A DNA stretch of 64,000 nucleotides from Lichenicoccus sp964246745 (GTDB taxonomy: Bacteria > Pseudomonadota > Alphaproteobacteria > Acetobacterales > Acetobacteraceae), in NCBI GenBank assembly GCA_964246745.1, contig CAXTRK010000014.1, positions 1-64,000 of the forward strand, in the 5' to 3' direction. The translations under genes were made by a program, and so were the position numbers. The notes beneath the pieces are model-generated. The model did not search any database. It was not told the origin of the DNA and saw only the letters and a program-made list of their open reading frames with translations. Below, piece after piece: positions 42,797 through 52,903 of the stretch. Each line of letters starts with the position of its first letter. Position 1 is the stretch's first letter.

Positions 42797-42986
42797 GGCC
42801 GCCGTCGCCTTTTTGGCGCGGCGTCGTCGCAGCCTGCCACAGCGCGCGCGGCGCGGCTATCGGGCGCTTTCCTTGCCAAAACAAATCATTCAGACTGGCC
42901 GACATTCCAAGGTCGGCGGCAGCCGGCCAGGTTTTTCGGCAGATCTTTTAGCAGGCGTTCTGGCATGTTCTTGAAGGAAGCGCCCG

Positions 42987-45458
42987 ATGGATAATCTTCC
43001 GCCGCACTCGGAGGATTCGGGTGCGTCCTTTCTGGCCCATGACGGCGAGCTTGGTCCCTGTATCGCCGCCTTCGACTGGTCCCGGACGACGCTTGGTCCG
43101 ATCGAGTCGTGGCCGTCCAGCCTGGCGACGGCCGCGGGAATCGTCGTGCATTGCGCGGTTCCGATGGTGCTGCTGTGGGGCCAGGACGGCGTCATGATCT
43201 ATAACGACGCCTTCGCGACGTTCGCCGGCGAACGCCATCCTGAATTGCTTGGCGCCGCTGTGCGTGAGGCGTGGCCGGAAGTCGCCGATTTCAACGACAA
43301 CGTCATGCGCGTGTGCTTGGCCAAGGGCACCCTCTCATACCGCGACCGGGAGCTGACGCTGCGCCGCCGCAGCCGGCCTGAGCAGGTCTGGACGGATCTT
43401 GATTATGGGCCGGTGCTCGACCGGAGCGGCCGCGCGGTCGGCGTGATCGCCATCGTCGTCGAGACGACAGAGCGTGTCCGCGCTGAACGGGCGCGTGCGG
43501 ACGCCGAAATCCGGGTCAGCCAAATCCTGGAGAGCATGGCGGAAGGATTTTTGCTGCTCGACCCTGACTTCCGGGTGCTTGGCGTCAATGCCGAGGCGCT
43601 GCGCCATGTAGAGCAGACGCGCGAGCAGATCATGCAATTGACATTGTGGGATCTCTGGTCCGGCGTCGGCGACGAGGGGTTGCGTGTGGATGTGCAACGC
43701 GCCATGCGCGAGCGGACGCCGCTGAATGCCGAGTACCGCTATGTCTGGCGTGATGGCCGCATGAGCTGGCTCGAGGCGCGTGCCTATCCTCACGGCAGCG
43801 GCCTTGCCGTATTCTATCGCGACGTGACTCGGCGCAAGCGCGCGGAGGAGCGGCAGGCGGCGCTGCTCGCCCTGGGTGCCCGCCTGCGCGAGCGCAAGCA
43901 GCCTGAGCCAATCGCGCAGGCGGCCGGAGCCGTGCTCGGCGCGATGCTCGGCGTCCGTGAGGCTGTGCTTGCCATCGTGCAGCCGGATGGCGCCGGCGTC
44001 GCCGTGCTCGAACCATGGTCGGCGGACCAGGACACCGACGCCATCACCGGCGCCCGCATGAGTGCCGAGTTCGCAGCCCATGCAATGGACCGGTCCCGCG
44101 GCGCCGCGATCGCCATCGAGGAGGTCGCAGCCAGCGAGACCGTGGCGGAGTGGCGCGGCCGCTTCGCGCGGGCCGGGATCGTGGCCTTCGCCGCCATTCC
44201 GCTGCTCGAGGCCGGCCGCGTGGTCGGACTGCTCTGCGTCGCGCACAACCGGCGGCGGAAATGGCCGGAGATCGATATGGCCTTCCTGCGCAGTGTCGCG
44301 GACCGCACCTGGGCGGCCTTGCAGACGGCGGCGGCGGAGGCCGACCTGGTCGCTCTCAACCTGGCATTGGAACGTCAGGTCGAGGACCGCACCGCGGAGC
44401 GCGACCGTATCTGGCGCAACTCGCGCGACCTGCTGATCGCCATCGGCGAGGACGGCATCTACCGCGCGATCAATCCGGCCTGGACCGCGATCCTCGGCCA
44501 TGCGCCGGAAGAGGTGGTGGGACGCTCGGTGCTCGACTTCCTTCATCCCGACGATGTCGGCGTGCGTCCCGACCCGGCCGGCTTCGAAACCCGCCACCTG
44601 CACAAGGACGGTGGCGTGCGCTGGATTTCCTGGCGCACCTCGACAGAGAACAAGGTGGTGTATGCCTACGGCCGCGACATCACCCTGGAACGTCAGGCCG
44701 CCGAGGCGCTGGCCCGCACCGAGGCGCAGTTGCGTCAGTCGCAGAAGATGGAAGCCGTGGGCCAGCTTACCGGCGGCCTCGCGCACGATTTCAACAACCT
44801 GCTTGCCGGCATGTCCGGCAGCCTGGAGCTGTTGCAAACACGGATCGAGCAAGGCAGGATTGATGATCTGGGGCAGATCATTGCGCTCGCGGCGGGTGCC
44901 GCCCAGCGGGCGACGGCACTCACGCAGCGCCTGCTGGCGTTCTCCAGGCGCCAGACGCTTGATCCCGTGCCAACCGAACCAGGCCGCCTGATCGCCGACA
45001 TGGAGGACCTGCTGCGACCCGCAGTGGGACCGCGTGTCAGCTTCGCGGTGATCGCGCCCGAGGGGCTTTGGACGATTCTGGTGGACATGAACCAGCTTGA
45101 GAACGCTCTGCTCAATCTCTGCATCAATGCCAACGACGCGATGCCGCAAGGCGGCAGCCTCGCGATCAAGGCGGCCAACACCTCGCTCGACGCGCGCACC
45201 GCCCGCGACTACGACGTGGCCGCCGGCGATTATGTCTGCATCTCCGTCATCGACACCGGCACCGGAATGACCCAGGAGGCGATTGCGCGCGGCTTTGATC
45301 CGTTCTTCACCACCAAACCGCCCGGCGAAGGCACCGGCCTCGGCCTGTCGATGGTTTATGGCTTCATCCGCCAGTCGGGCGGCCATGTCCGCATTCTCTC
45401 CGCCCTCGGCGACGGCACCACAGTGTGTCTTTATCTTCCCTGTCATAAGGCGGCGTGA
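42987..45458 (+). CDS. Multi-PAS/GAF sensor histidine kinase
   Basis: An 823-residue soluble sensor kinase. Order: PAS (about 20-160), PAS (about 170-285), GAF (about 300-455), PAS (about 475-570), HisKA with the phospho-acceptor His in GGLAHDFNNLLAGM, and HATPase with N box CINANDAM, G1 DTGTGM and G2 GEGTGLGLSMVYGF. There is no receiver domain, so its partner response regulator is elsewhere. GAAGGAAG precedes ATG 42987. It is divergent from the MCE operon, sharing a 190-base control region. Confidence 0.9.
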   Translation: MDNLPPHSEDSGASFLAHDGELGPCIAAFDWSRTTLGPIESWPSSLATAAGIVVHCAVPMVLLWGQDGVMIYNDAFATFAGERHPELLGAAVREAWPEVADFNDNVMRVCLAKGTLSYRDRELTLRRRSRPEQVWTDLDYGPVLDRSGRAVGVIAIVVETTERVRAERARADAEIRVSQILESMAEGFLLLDPDFRVLGVNAEALRHVEQTREQIMQLTLWDLWSGVGDEGLRVDVQRAMRERTPLNAEYRYVWRDGRMSWLEARAYPHGSGLAVFYRDVTRRKRAEERQAALLALGARLRERKQPEPIAQAAGAVLGAMLGVREAVLAIVQPDGAGVAVLEPWSADQDTDAITGARMSAEFAAHAMDRSRGAAIAIEEVAASETVAEWRGRFARAGIVAFAAIPLLEAGRVVGLLCVAHNRRRKWPEIDMAFLRSVADRTWAALQTAAAEADLVALNLALERQVEDRTAERDRIWRNSRDLLIAIGEDGIYRAINPAWTAILGHAPEEVVGRSVLDFLHPDDVGVRPDPAGFETRHLHKDGGVRWISWRTSTENKVVYAYGRDITLERQAAEALARTEAQLRQSQKMEAVGQLTGGLAHDFNNLLAGMSGSLELLQTRIEQGRIDDLGQIIALAAGAAQRATALTQRLLAFSRRQTLDPVPTEPGRLIADMEDLLRPAVGPRVSFAVIAPEGLWTILVDMNQLENALLNLCINANDAMPQGGSLAIKAANTSLDARTARDYDVAAGDYVCISVIDTGTGMTQEAIARGFDPFFTTKPPGEGTGLGLSMVYGFIRQSGGHVRILSALGDGTTVCLYLPCHKAA

Positions 45459-45505
45459 GAGGCGCGCGCGGACGCTACCAATCGCTCGCCACGCGGTCAG
45501 GCTCG

Positions 45506-46126
45506 CTATCCTTGCCCGGTTTTGACACCGCGGACTAAAAGCTTACAGGCAGCGCGGGGCCGATCGTGATTTTCATCGTCGCTGTCGCACAGACTCCGGG
45601 CATTGATCAGAACCTGATCATTCGCCGGATCCTTGGGCAGCGCCGCGAGAAGATCATGCGCGCAATGTCCATGGTCACGCAGATCCATGTCGACTGCGTT
45701 CACCAAGAGCTGAACAGGCACGTTCATCTCATACACATCTGGAGCGAGCTGGAAGCGGGAGACGAGTTTCGCGCCGGTCGCACAGACAGGGCTGTACAGG
45801 TCGGGATGATCGAGGAGCACGCGATCCAGCCTGCGGCCGGCGATCCGTGGTCGATTACCGAGATAGAGGCCGGCAATGCCATTCGCATCGCCAGCCTCGA
45901 AACTGCCGATGTCGATTAGCTCATGGATCACAACGATGGCCTTGCATGATGGCGTCTGGCAGTGAATGGCCCGCGCATGAGCCGCAGCCGATGCGACATC
46001 GGCAACCATCGGCGCCGTATTATCTGGGTTCCACTTTGACGCCGGCGGTGCGGCTGCGACATTTGTTACGGCTATGCTGCCGCAGCACAGTGTCACCGAA
46101 CAAAACAGGAGAAGAAACTTTCTCAT
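45506..46126 (-). CDS. Secreted Cys-rich protein overlapping a SleB-type hydrolase
   Basis: A 206-residue protein of unknown function. ATG 46126 begins a signal peptide (MRKFLLLFCSVTLCCGSIAV) and overlaps the hydrolase stop by four bases (ATGA). The mature part has six cysteines (CQTPSC, VCAT, HCAHD, LCDSD, ACKL), consistent with three disulfides in the periplasm. No known domain. Its position after a leaderless cell-wall hydrolase suggests a periplasmic immunity protein, but a spanin-like or unrelated role cannot be ruled out. Confidence 0.65.
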   Translation of the reverse strand: MRKFLLLFCSVTLCCGSIAVTNVAAAPPASKWNPDNTAPMVADVASAAAHARAIHCQTPSCKAIVVIHELIDIGSFEAGDANGIAGLYLGNRPRIAGRRLDRVLLDHPDLYSPVCATGAKLVSRFQLAPDVYEMNVPVQLLVNAVDMDLRDHGHCAHDLLAALPKDPANDQVLINARSLCDSDDENHDRPRAACKLLVRGVKTGQG

Positions 46127-46626
46127 GAAAACCTGAAAAACTTGAAATCCTTGTCCTGGATACCGGGAACTCGAATGTTGTGGCTCGTAGTTGCCCACCT
46201 GGGACGGTAATTCCTCGTCGCCCGGCCATTTTTTGTCACACCGGGAACGCTTTCCAGTCCTCCGCGCGTGTCGATCCGACTAGACAACGCATCACCTTCC
46301 TTTGGCATGGATTTCGGTGAGTAGAAATGCGTGGCGCCTTGGCTGATGTCTATGGCATCGCCGCTGAGAATGCGTTCGGAGAGATGCAAGCTCATGCCAG
46401 TCGCCATATGGCTATGGGCGAAGTTGCCGTGCGCCCAAACAGACGAAACCTGCTCGGAATGGTCCTTCTTCATGCGGTTGATCACGACCCATCCTACCAT
46501 CGCCTGTGCGGTCTCGTTTTCGCCACCGGCTTCAGAAATCATGGTGCGCGCAAGATCATTAACATTCTCTTGCGACAGCAGACTTTCGCTGGACTCCGTG
46601 TTGCCAGAGCGGGATGAGATCGGCAT
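46123..46626 (-). CDS. SleB-type (Hydrolase_2) cell-wall hydrolase
   Basis: A 167-residue protein with the SleB/CwlJ pattern: LARTMISEAGGE (catalytic Glu region), WVVINRMK, GATHFYSP, and an aromatic end (FKFFRF). It would cleave peptidoglycan glycan strands. It has no signal peptide, so it must leave the cell by another route (type VI secretion or holin) to reach its target. G+C is lower than the flanks (31 of 60 in 46141-46200). Confidence 0.75.
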   Translation of the reverse strand: MPISSRSGNTESSESLLSQENVNDLARTMISEAGGENETAQAMVGWVVINRMKKDHSEQVSSVWAHGNFAHSHMATGMSLHLSERILSGDAIDISQGATHFYSPKSMPKEGDALSSRIDTRGGLESVPGVTKNGRATRNYRPRWATTSHNIRVPGIQDKDFKFFRFS

Positions 46627-46884
46627 CTGAAGCCTCCGCCTACCTAGCAGAACTGAGGGACGCCGGTGACGTCGTTGCGGATTGTTTTATGATGTCCCAA
46701 GCGCTATACCAAGCTGGCGCTGCTCGACACCGGATCAGGATTCATTGGGACGGCTGATGTTACAGATGCACGTCTGGGAGCGAGCTTGGTCAAACTCCGC
46801 CGAGTCGGTAACAGGTCCGCTTCGGTCTCCTACGAGGTGTCTCGATCTAGGCGCCCGCTTGCCGTCAAAGCGGCTCATTCGCCA
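46627..46884. other. Unassigned stretch upstream of the duplicated fragment
   Basis: 258 bases without a gene I can support. The weak minus-strand frame MSRFDGKRAPRSRHLVGDRS is not a family I recognise. This may be remnant transposon sequence, since an IS630 remnant lies on the far side of the adjoining duplication. Confidence 0.4.
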
Positions 46885-47436
46885 ATCGGCCCGTTCCGCG
46901 TCGAGCCGGGAGTCATCAGCACCTTGATGCTGTCGAGCGAGTTGGCGACCTGGATGGCTTCGTCCCATTGCGTGAGGTCGTACTCGTGGGTGACGATGCC
47001 GCGTGAGGTGACCAGGCCGCGGCTGAGCAGGTCGATGGCGATCGGATAGCAGTACGGACCCAGGTGCGAGCCGCGCACGTCGAGTTCCTTGGGGTCGCCG
47101 ATCACCGACCAGTCGACCGAGGTTTCCTTGCCGAACACGGAGAACTCGACGAAGCGGCCGAGCTTGCGGATCAGATCGAGCCCCTGGGTGACGCCGCTCG
47201 GCGATCCAGTCGCCTCGATATAGACGTCGCAGCCGTAATTGTCGGTGAGCGCCAGCACTTCCGCGCGGGCGTCCCGCTTGCCCGGGTTGATGGTGACATC
47301 GGCGCCGTACTGCCTGGCCAGTTCCAGCCGCTCGTCGGCCATGTCGATGACCACCAGCTTGCGCGGCGTCTTCAGCTTCAGCACCTGGACCATCATCAGC
47401 CCGATCGGCCCGGCGCCGGCCAGCACCACGACGTCG
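46885..47436 (-). pseudogene. Duplicated C-terminal fragment of the polyol dehydrogenase
   Basis: These 552 bases match 48319-48870 without a difference that I can see, at a constant offset of 1434. They encode residues from VVVLAGAGPIGLMMVQ (Rossmann motif) to TPGSTRNGPI, about 183 of the 375 residues of the intact dehydrogenase. The catalytic zinc domain is missing, so it cannot be active. Its left end is joined to an IS630 fragment. Confidence 0.92.
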
Positions 47437-47633
47437 AAGGTTTCTTCGCCAAGCTGACCAACCGAAGGCTTAAACGCGGCGTATTCCACTCCATCGTGGC
47501 CTTACAGGCCGCCATCAACCGCTTTGTCAAAGAGGCCAACCAGAACCCGAAGCCCTTCCGCTGGACCAAGGACCCCGACGAGATTATCGCCGCTGTCCGC
47601 CGAGGGCACCAAGCGTTAGATTCGCACCACTAG
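47437..47633 (+). mobile_element. IS630-family transposase, 3' remnant
   Basis: The plus strand reads EGFFAKLTNRRLKRGVFHSI followed by FRWTKDPDEIIAAVRRGHQ and ends with TAG 47631-47633. This is the C-terminal end of IS630-type DDE transposases, which end in a similar PF.WT.DPD.I pattern. The rest of the gene is gone; the break coincides with the end of the dehydrogenase duplication, so the IS was probably involved in its formation. Confidence 0.85.
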
Positions 47634-48205
47634 GCGTTCGGCAGGTCGTCGAAGATGACGCGCTCGTAGAGCTCGGCGACCGGGATCTCGATGCCGATCT
47701 CCGGTAGTTCGAGCACGTCGCCTTCCACCAGGCCGATCACACTCCAGGGCTCGCCATGCTGACGCGAGTGGACGGTGAGGCCGATGCCGGTCTGTTCGAC
47801 GAGGACATACCGCTTGATGGATGGCACCGCATGATATTCGCGCAGCTTGTGGATTCGGTCGATGTGCCTGGTCGAACCGCTGACCACTTCGAAGACGATG
47901 ACTGGATCCGGAATGAAGCGGCCAGCTCCGTCGAGTTTCCCACACGTGACCGTGGCCTCGGGGTAGCGGAGGCGATTGTCCGTCGTCGCGACGCCACCTC
48001 CGTCAGATCCCATCGGAACGCACGGGCCATCCCGCAACCGGATCCGTAGCTGAACGAGGATGTTCAACGCGATCGTGCCATGATTATTGGTGCCGCCGGT
48101 CATGGCGACAGGCTGAAAGCCGTCGAACTCGTAGCGCCCGTCCTGGGCTTCGGCCCAGGCGACGAACTCTTCCTGCGTCATGGGTTTGCGGAGTGCCACG
48201 GTCAT
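47630..48205 (-). CDS. Uma2-family (DUF820) endonuclease-like protein
   Basis: A 191-residue PD-(D/E)XK-fold protein. MTQEEFVAWAEAQDGRYEF is the Uma2 N-terminus. Active-site-like residues are Glu in YPEATV, Glu in VFEVVS and Lys in HKLREY. Its stop overlaps the IS630 remnant stop on the other strand. It lies between the two dehydrogenase copies, so recombination between them would delete it. Function of Uma2 is unproven. Confidence 0.85.
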   Translation of the reverse strand: MTVALRKPMTQEEFVAWAEAQDGRYEFDGFQPVAMTGGTNNHGTIALNILVQLRIRLRDGPCVPMGSDGGGVATTDNRLRYPEATVTCGKLDGAGRFIPDPVIVFEVVSGSTRHIDRIHKLREYHAVPSIKRYVLVEQTGIGLTVHSRQHGEPWSVIGLVEGDVLELPEIGIEIPVAELYERVIFDDLPNA

Positions 48206-48305
48206 GCGAGCAAGTTTAGCATTGGCGGCTATGGGTGTGTCATCCTTTTGAGTGGTCAGTCAGTGAGGCGTCCGCTTTGCGGAGGGTGCCACGGTGGCCG
48301 GCCGC

Positions 48306-49433
48306 TTATCGCCCGATGATCGGCCCGTTCCGCGTCGAGCCGGGAGTCATCAGCACCTTGATGCTGTCGAGCGAGTTGGCGACCTGGATGGCTTCGTCCC
48401 ATTGCGTGAGGTCGTACTCGTGGGTGACGATGCCGCGTGAGGTGACCAGGCCGCGGCTGAGCAGGTCGATGGCGATCGGATAGCAGTACGGACCCAGGTG
48501 CGAGCCGCGCACGTCGAGTTCCTTGGGGTCGCCGATCACCGACCAGTCGACCGAGGTTTCCTTGCCGAACACGGAGAACTCGACGAAGCGGCCGAGCTTG
48601 CGGATCAGATCGAGCCCCTGGGTGACGCCGCTCGGCGATCCAGTCGCCTCGATATAGACGTCGCAGCCGTAATTGTCGGTGAGCGCCAGCACTTCCGCGC
48701 GGGCGTCCCGCTTGCCCGGGTTGATGGTGACATCGGCGCCGTACTGCCTGGCCAGTTCCAGCCGCTCGTCGGCCATGTCGATGACCACCAGCTTGCGCGG
48801 CGTCTTCAGCTTCAGCACCTGGACCATCATCAGCCCGATCGGCCCGGCGCCGGCCAGCACCACGACGTCGGAGAGCTGCACGTCGCCGCGCTGCACGGTG
48901 TGGATCGCGCACGACAGCGGCTCGATGATGGCGGCGTCGTTCAGCGGCATCTCGTCGGGGATCACATGCACGCGCGATGTCGGCGGCAGACGCATGTATT
49001 CGGCCATGCCGCCATCGGCGACCTCGCGCTGGAAGCCGAAGATGTTATGCACCTCGCACATCCAGTAGGCGCCGCTGCGGCAGTAGCGGCACTTGTCGCA
49101 GGGCACGATCTGCTCGGCGATGACCCGCTGTCCGGCCTTGACGCCGAAATGCTCGGGGGCGCCTTCGCCGAGTTCGTCGACCACGCCGTAGAACTCGTGG
49201 CCGGGGATCACCGGCGCCTTGAGCCAGCCGTTGCCGGTGTCCCCGCCCCCGCCTTCACCCCAGAACATCTTCGCGCCCTGCCAGCACTTGCAGTCGCTGG
49301 CGCAGACGCCGCACGAGGCGATGCGTAACACTGCCTCGCGTGGTCCCGCGGTCGGACGCGGCACGTCGCTGACCCGGTAATCCCGCGGGGCGTGGCAGAC
49401 GATGGCGGTCATGCGTGTGTTCGAGCCGGACAT
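48306..49433 (-). CDS. Zinc-dependent erythritol/L-threitol-type dehydrogenase
   Basis: A 375-residue medium-chain dehydrogenase. Catalytic zinc ligands: Cys in CGVCASDCKC, His-Glu in PGHEFYGVV; structural zinc in PCDKCRYCRSGAYWMC. The Rossmann motif is LAGAGPIGLM. The pattern (FGFQREVADGGMAEYM; SVFGKETSVDWSVIGD) resembles erythritol/L-threitol dehydrogenases. AAGGAAA precedes ATG 49433. It follows the AraC-like gene by 28 bases and its 3' half is copied at 46885-47436. Confidence 0.85.
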   Translation of the reverse strand: MSGSNTRMTAIVCHAPRDYRVSDVPRPTAGPREAVLRIASCGVCASDCKCWQGAKMFWGEGGGGDTGNGWLKAPVIPGHEFYGVVDELGEGAPEHFGVKAGQRVIAEQIVPCDKCRYCRSGAYWMCEVHNIFGFQREVADGGMAEYMRLPPTSRVHVIPDEMPLNDAAIIEPLSCAIHTVQRGDVQLSDVVVLAGAGPIGLMMVQVLKLKTPRKLVVIDMADERLELARQYGADVTINPGKRDARAEVLALTDNYGCDVYIEATGSPSGVTQGLDLIRKLGRFVEFSVFGKETSVDWSVIGDPKELDVRGSHLGPYCYPIAIDLLSRGLVTSRGIVTHEYDLTQWDEAIQVANSLDSIKVLMTPGSTRNGPIIGR

Positions 49434-49461
49434 ATGATGGTTTCCTTTGTTGCCGGAACGC

Positions 49462-50352
49462 TCAGGCGGCCTGGGAGCGCCCCACATGCGCCTCGGCCAG
49501 GCGGTGGGCGCGGCGCCAGCTCGACGGCGTGATGTTTCTGTGCAGCAGAAACTGCCGATTGAAATTGGAGACGTTCTTGAAGCCGGCCTGGAAGCAGATC
49601 TCGATGACGCTGTCGTCGGTGTGCAGCAGCATCTCGCAGGAGCGCGCAATCCGCTTCTCGTTGACGTAATGCACGAAAGACTGTCCGGTCTGCCGTCGGA
49701 AGGCGCGTGAAAAGCTGCTCTGCGTGTAGCCGGCCAGGGCCGCCATGTCGCGCTCGCGGATGTTGCCGGTGAGATCGCGCTCGATATGCAGCAGCACGTG
49801 CTCGAGCGCCTTGTGCACGTAGTCGCGCGCGCAGGGCTGGTAGTGCGGGCTGGACAGCCGCCTGCGTTCAGAATGGGTCGCCATCACCCGCATCAGCCCG
49901 AAAAACAGCTCCAGCCGCGCCGCTCCGTGCGCGGTCTGCAGCGCGGTCATCAGGCCAAGCGCTTCCTCGCTGGCGCGGAGCCCATATTCAAGGCCGCCGA
50001 GGCTTTCCTCCAGCACCGCGCCCACCATGCGCAGTTCGGGAAAGCTCTCGATGGCGCGGCGGATGAAAGGCTCCGGGAAGTGCAGGACCAGGCAGCGCTG
50101 CGCGACGCTCTCGCCGGGAGGCAGGTCGCTGATCCAGTTGTGCGGCAAATTAGGGCCAAGAAAGGCAAGGTTGCCGGGCGCGAAGCTGCCGACGTAATCG
50201 CCGACAAACGTGCGGCCGGTGGTCGCGGTGATCAGGTGGATTTCATATTCCGGATGGAAATGCCATTTGACCGTCTCATACGGATAGCCGTGCGACCAGG
50301 CCTTGAAGGACTCGTCCGGCTTGAGCTGCACCAGCTCTCGATACAGGCGCAT
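49462..50352 (-). CDS. AraC-family transcriptional regulator
   Basis: A 296-residue regulator with an N-terminal cupin-like domain (YETVKWHFHPEYEIHLIT; FAPGNLAFLGPNLPHNWIS) and a C-terminal double helix-turn-helix (MAALAGYTQSSFSRAFRRQT; DSVIEICFQAGFKNVSNFNR). ATG 50352 is preferred because homology starts there; the frame continues upstream to 50619 without domain content. It probably controls the downstream polyol dehydrogenase. Confidence 0.9.
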   Translation of the reverse strand: MRLYRELVQLKPDESFKAWSHGYPYETVKWHFHPEYEIHLITATTGRTFVGDYVGSFAPGNLAFLGPNLPHNWISDLPPGESVAQRCLVLHFPEPFIRRAIESFPELRMVGAVLEESLGGLEYGLRASEEALGLMTALQTAHGAARLELFFGLMRVMATHSERRRLSSPHYQPCARDYVHKALEHVLLHIERDLTGNIRERDMAALAGYTQSSFSRAFRRQTGQSFVHYVNEKRIARSCEMLLHTDDSVIEICFQAGFKNVSNFNRQFLLHRNITPSSWRRAHRLAEAHVGRSQAA

Positions 50353-50518
50353 CGGCTTTGCGGAACCTCCCAGTGGAACGGATCTGACGTGTCCGCTTAC
50401 ACCGAGCGCGTAGCGTAGAAGCATCGTCCGCTGACTGCTACCAATCCTGTCCCATGGAGGTGATACTTTCTTGTCCGATGCCTGCGTTGCCCGGTGCCTG
50501 CGTTGCCCGGTGCCTGCG
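50353..50518. other. Gap upstream of araC and rpsD
   Basis: No separate gene is supported; only the upstream in-frame extension of the AraC reading frame lies here. It holds a 16-bp tandem repeat (50479-50520) next to the rpsD promoter. Confidence 0.5.
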
Positions 50519-50520
50519 TT
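50479..50520. repeat. 16-bp tandem repeat
   Basis: The unit TGCCTGCGTTGCCCGG occurs at 50479-50494 and 50495-50510, then the first 10 bases again at 50511-50520. The last partial unit ends in the -35 box of the rpsD promoter. No spacers, so not CRISPR. Confidence 0.9.
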
Positions 50521-50547
50521 GACAGTCTCGTCCGCTCCTCCTATACG
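50519..50547 (+). promoter_or_regulatory. rpsD-prfC-crcB promoter
   Basis: TTGACA (50519-50524), 17-base spacer, TATACG (50542-50547). This is the best sigma-70-type match in the window. It predicts a leader of about 177 bases before rpsD, long enough for S4 feedback binding, as known for ribosomal leaders elsewhere. Confidence 0.65.
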
Positions 50548-50730
50548 CCGCCACACTGCCGGGAACGTGGACGATCCGGCCGGTTCCGCATGGGCACTCG
50601 ACCGTCCGTCGGCCGGCAATACGGATTGCGCCCGTCATGACCCACCAGGGCCGTGGCCTACCGGTGCAACAATGCCGCAATGATCAAAGGCCTATGGTCA
50701 GCGATTGGGCGGGAGAAGAAAGGGTTTGCC

Positions 50731-51347
50731 ATGAGCAAGCGCCTGGAAAGCAAGTACAAGGTCAATCGCCGCCTCGGCGTCAATCTCTGGGGCCGCGCCA
50801 AGTCGCCGATCAACAAGCGCGACTACGGTCCCGGCCAGCACGGCCAGCGGCGCAAGCAGAAGCCATCCGACTTCTCCGTGCAGCTCATGGCCAAGCAGAA
50901 GCTTAGAAGCTACTATGGCAATATCAGCGAGAAGCAGTTCCGCCGCTATTACACCGAAGCGGTGCGTCGCAAGGGCGATACCTCGGAAAACCTGATCGAT
51001 CTGCTCGAGCGCCGGCTTGACGCGGTCATCTATCGACTGAAATTCGCGCTGACGCCGTTTGCCGCCCGCCAGTTCGTCAACCACGGCCATGTCACGGTCA
51101 ACGGCCGCAAGGTGAACATTCCCTCGTTTCTCGTGCGTGACAACGACGTGATCGAGGTGCGCGAGAAATCCAAGCAACTCGCCGTGGTGCTGGACGCGGC
51201 ACAGAATGGCGAGCGCGACGTGCCGGAATATCTCGACGTCGATCATCGCCAGATGAAGGGCCGCTTTACCCGCTCGCCCAAGCTCTCCGATGTGCCGTAT
51301 CCGGTCACCATGGAGCCGAACCTGGTGGTCGAGTTCTACTCGAGGTA

Positions 51348-51348
<1 letters not shown>
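50731..51348 (+). CDS. rpsD: 30S ribosomal protein S4
   Basis: A 205-residue ribosomal protein. Start MSKRLESKYKVNRRLG at ATG 50731; the S4 motifs WGRAKSP, INKRDYGPGQHG, and the S4 RNA-binding domain (RLDAVIYRLKFALTPFAAR; NGRKVNIPSFLVRDND) are intact. It stands alone rather than in the alpha operon. Its stop overlaps the prfC start (TAATG). Confidence 0.97.
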
Positions 51349-52889
<1,541 letters not shown>

Positions 52890-52903
52890 AGCCGGAGTGC
52901 CTC

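Noticed and set aside
43335..45446. 703-codon open frame antisense to the histidine kinase
   Set aside because: No recognisable domain; the sense strand has complete PAS/HisKA/HATPase motifs.
50479..50520. CRISPR array
   Set aside because: Units are contiguous with no spacers and only 2.6 copies.
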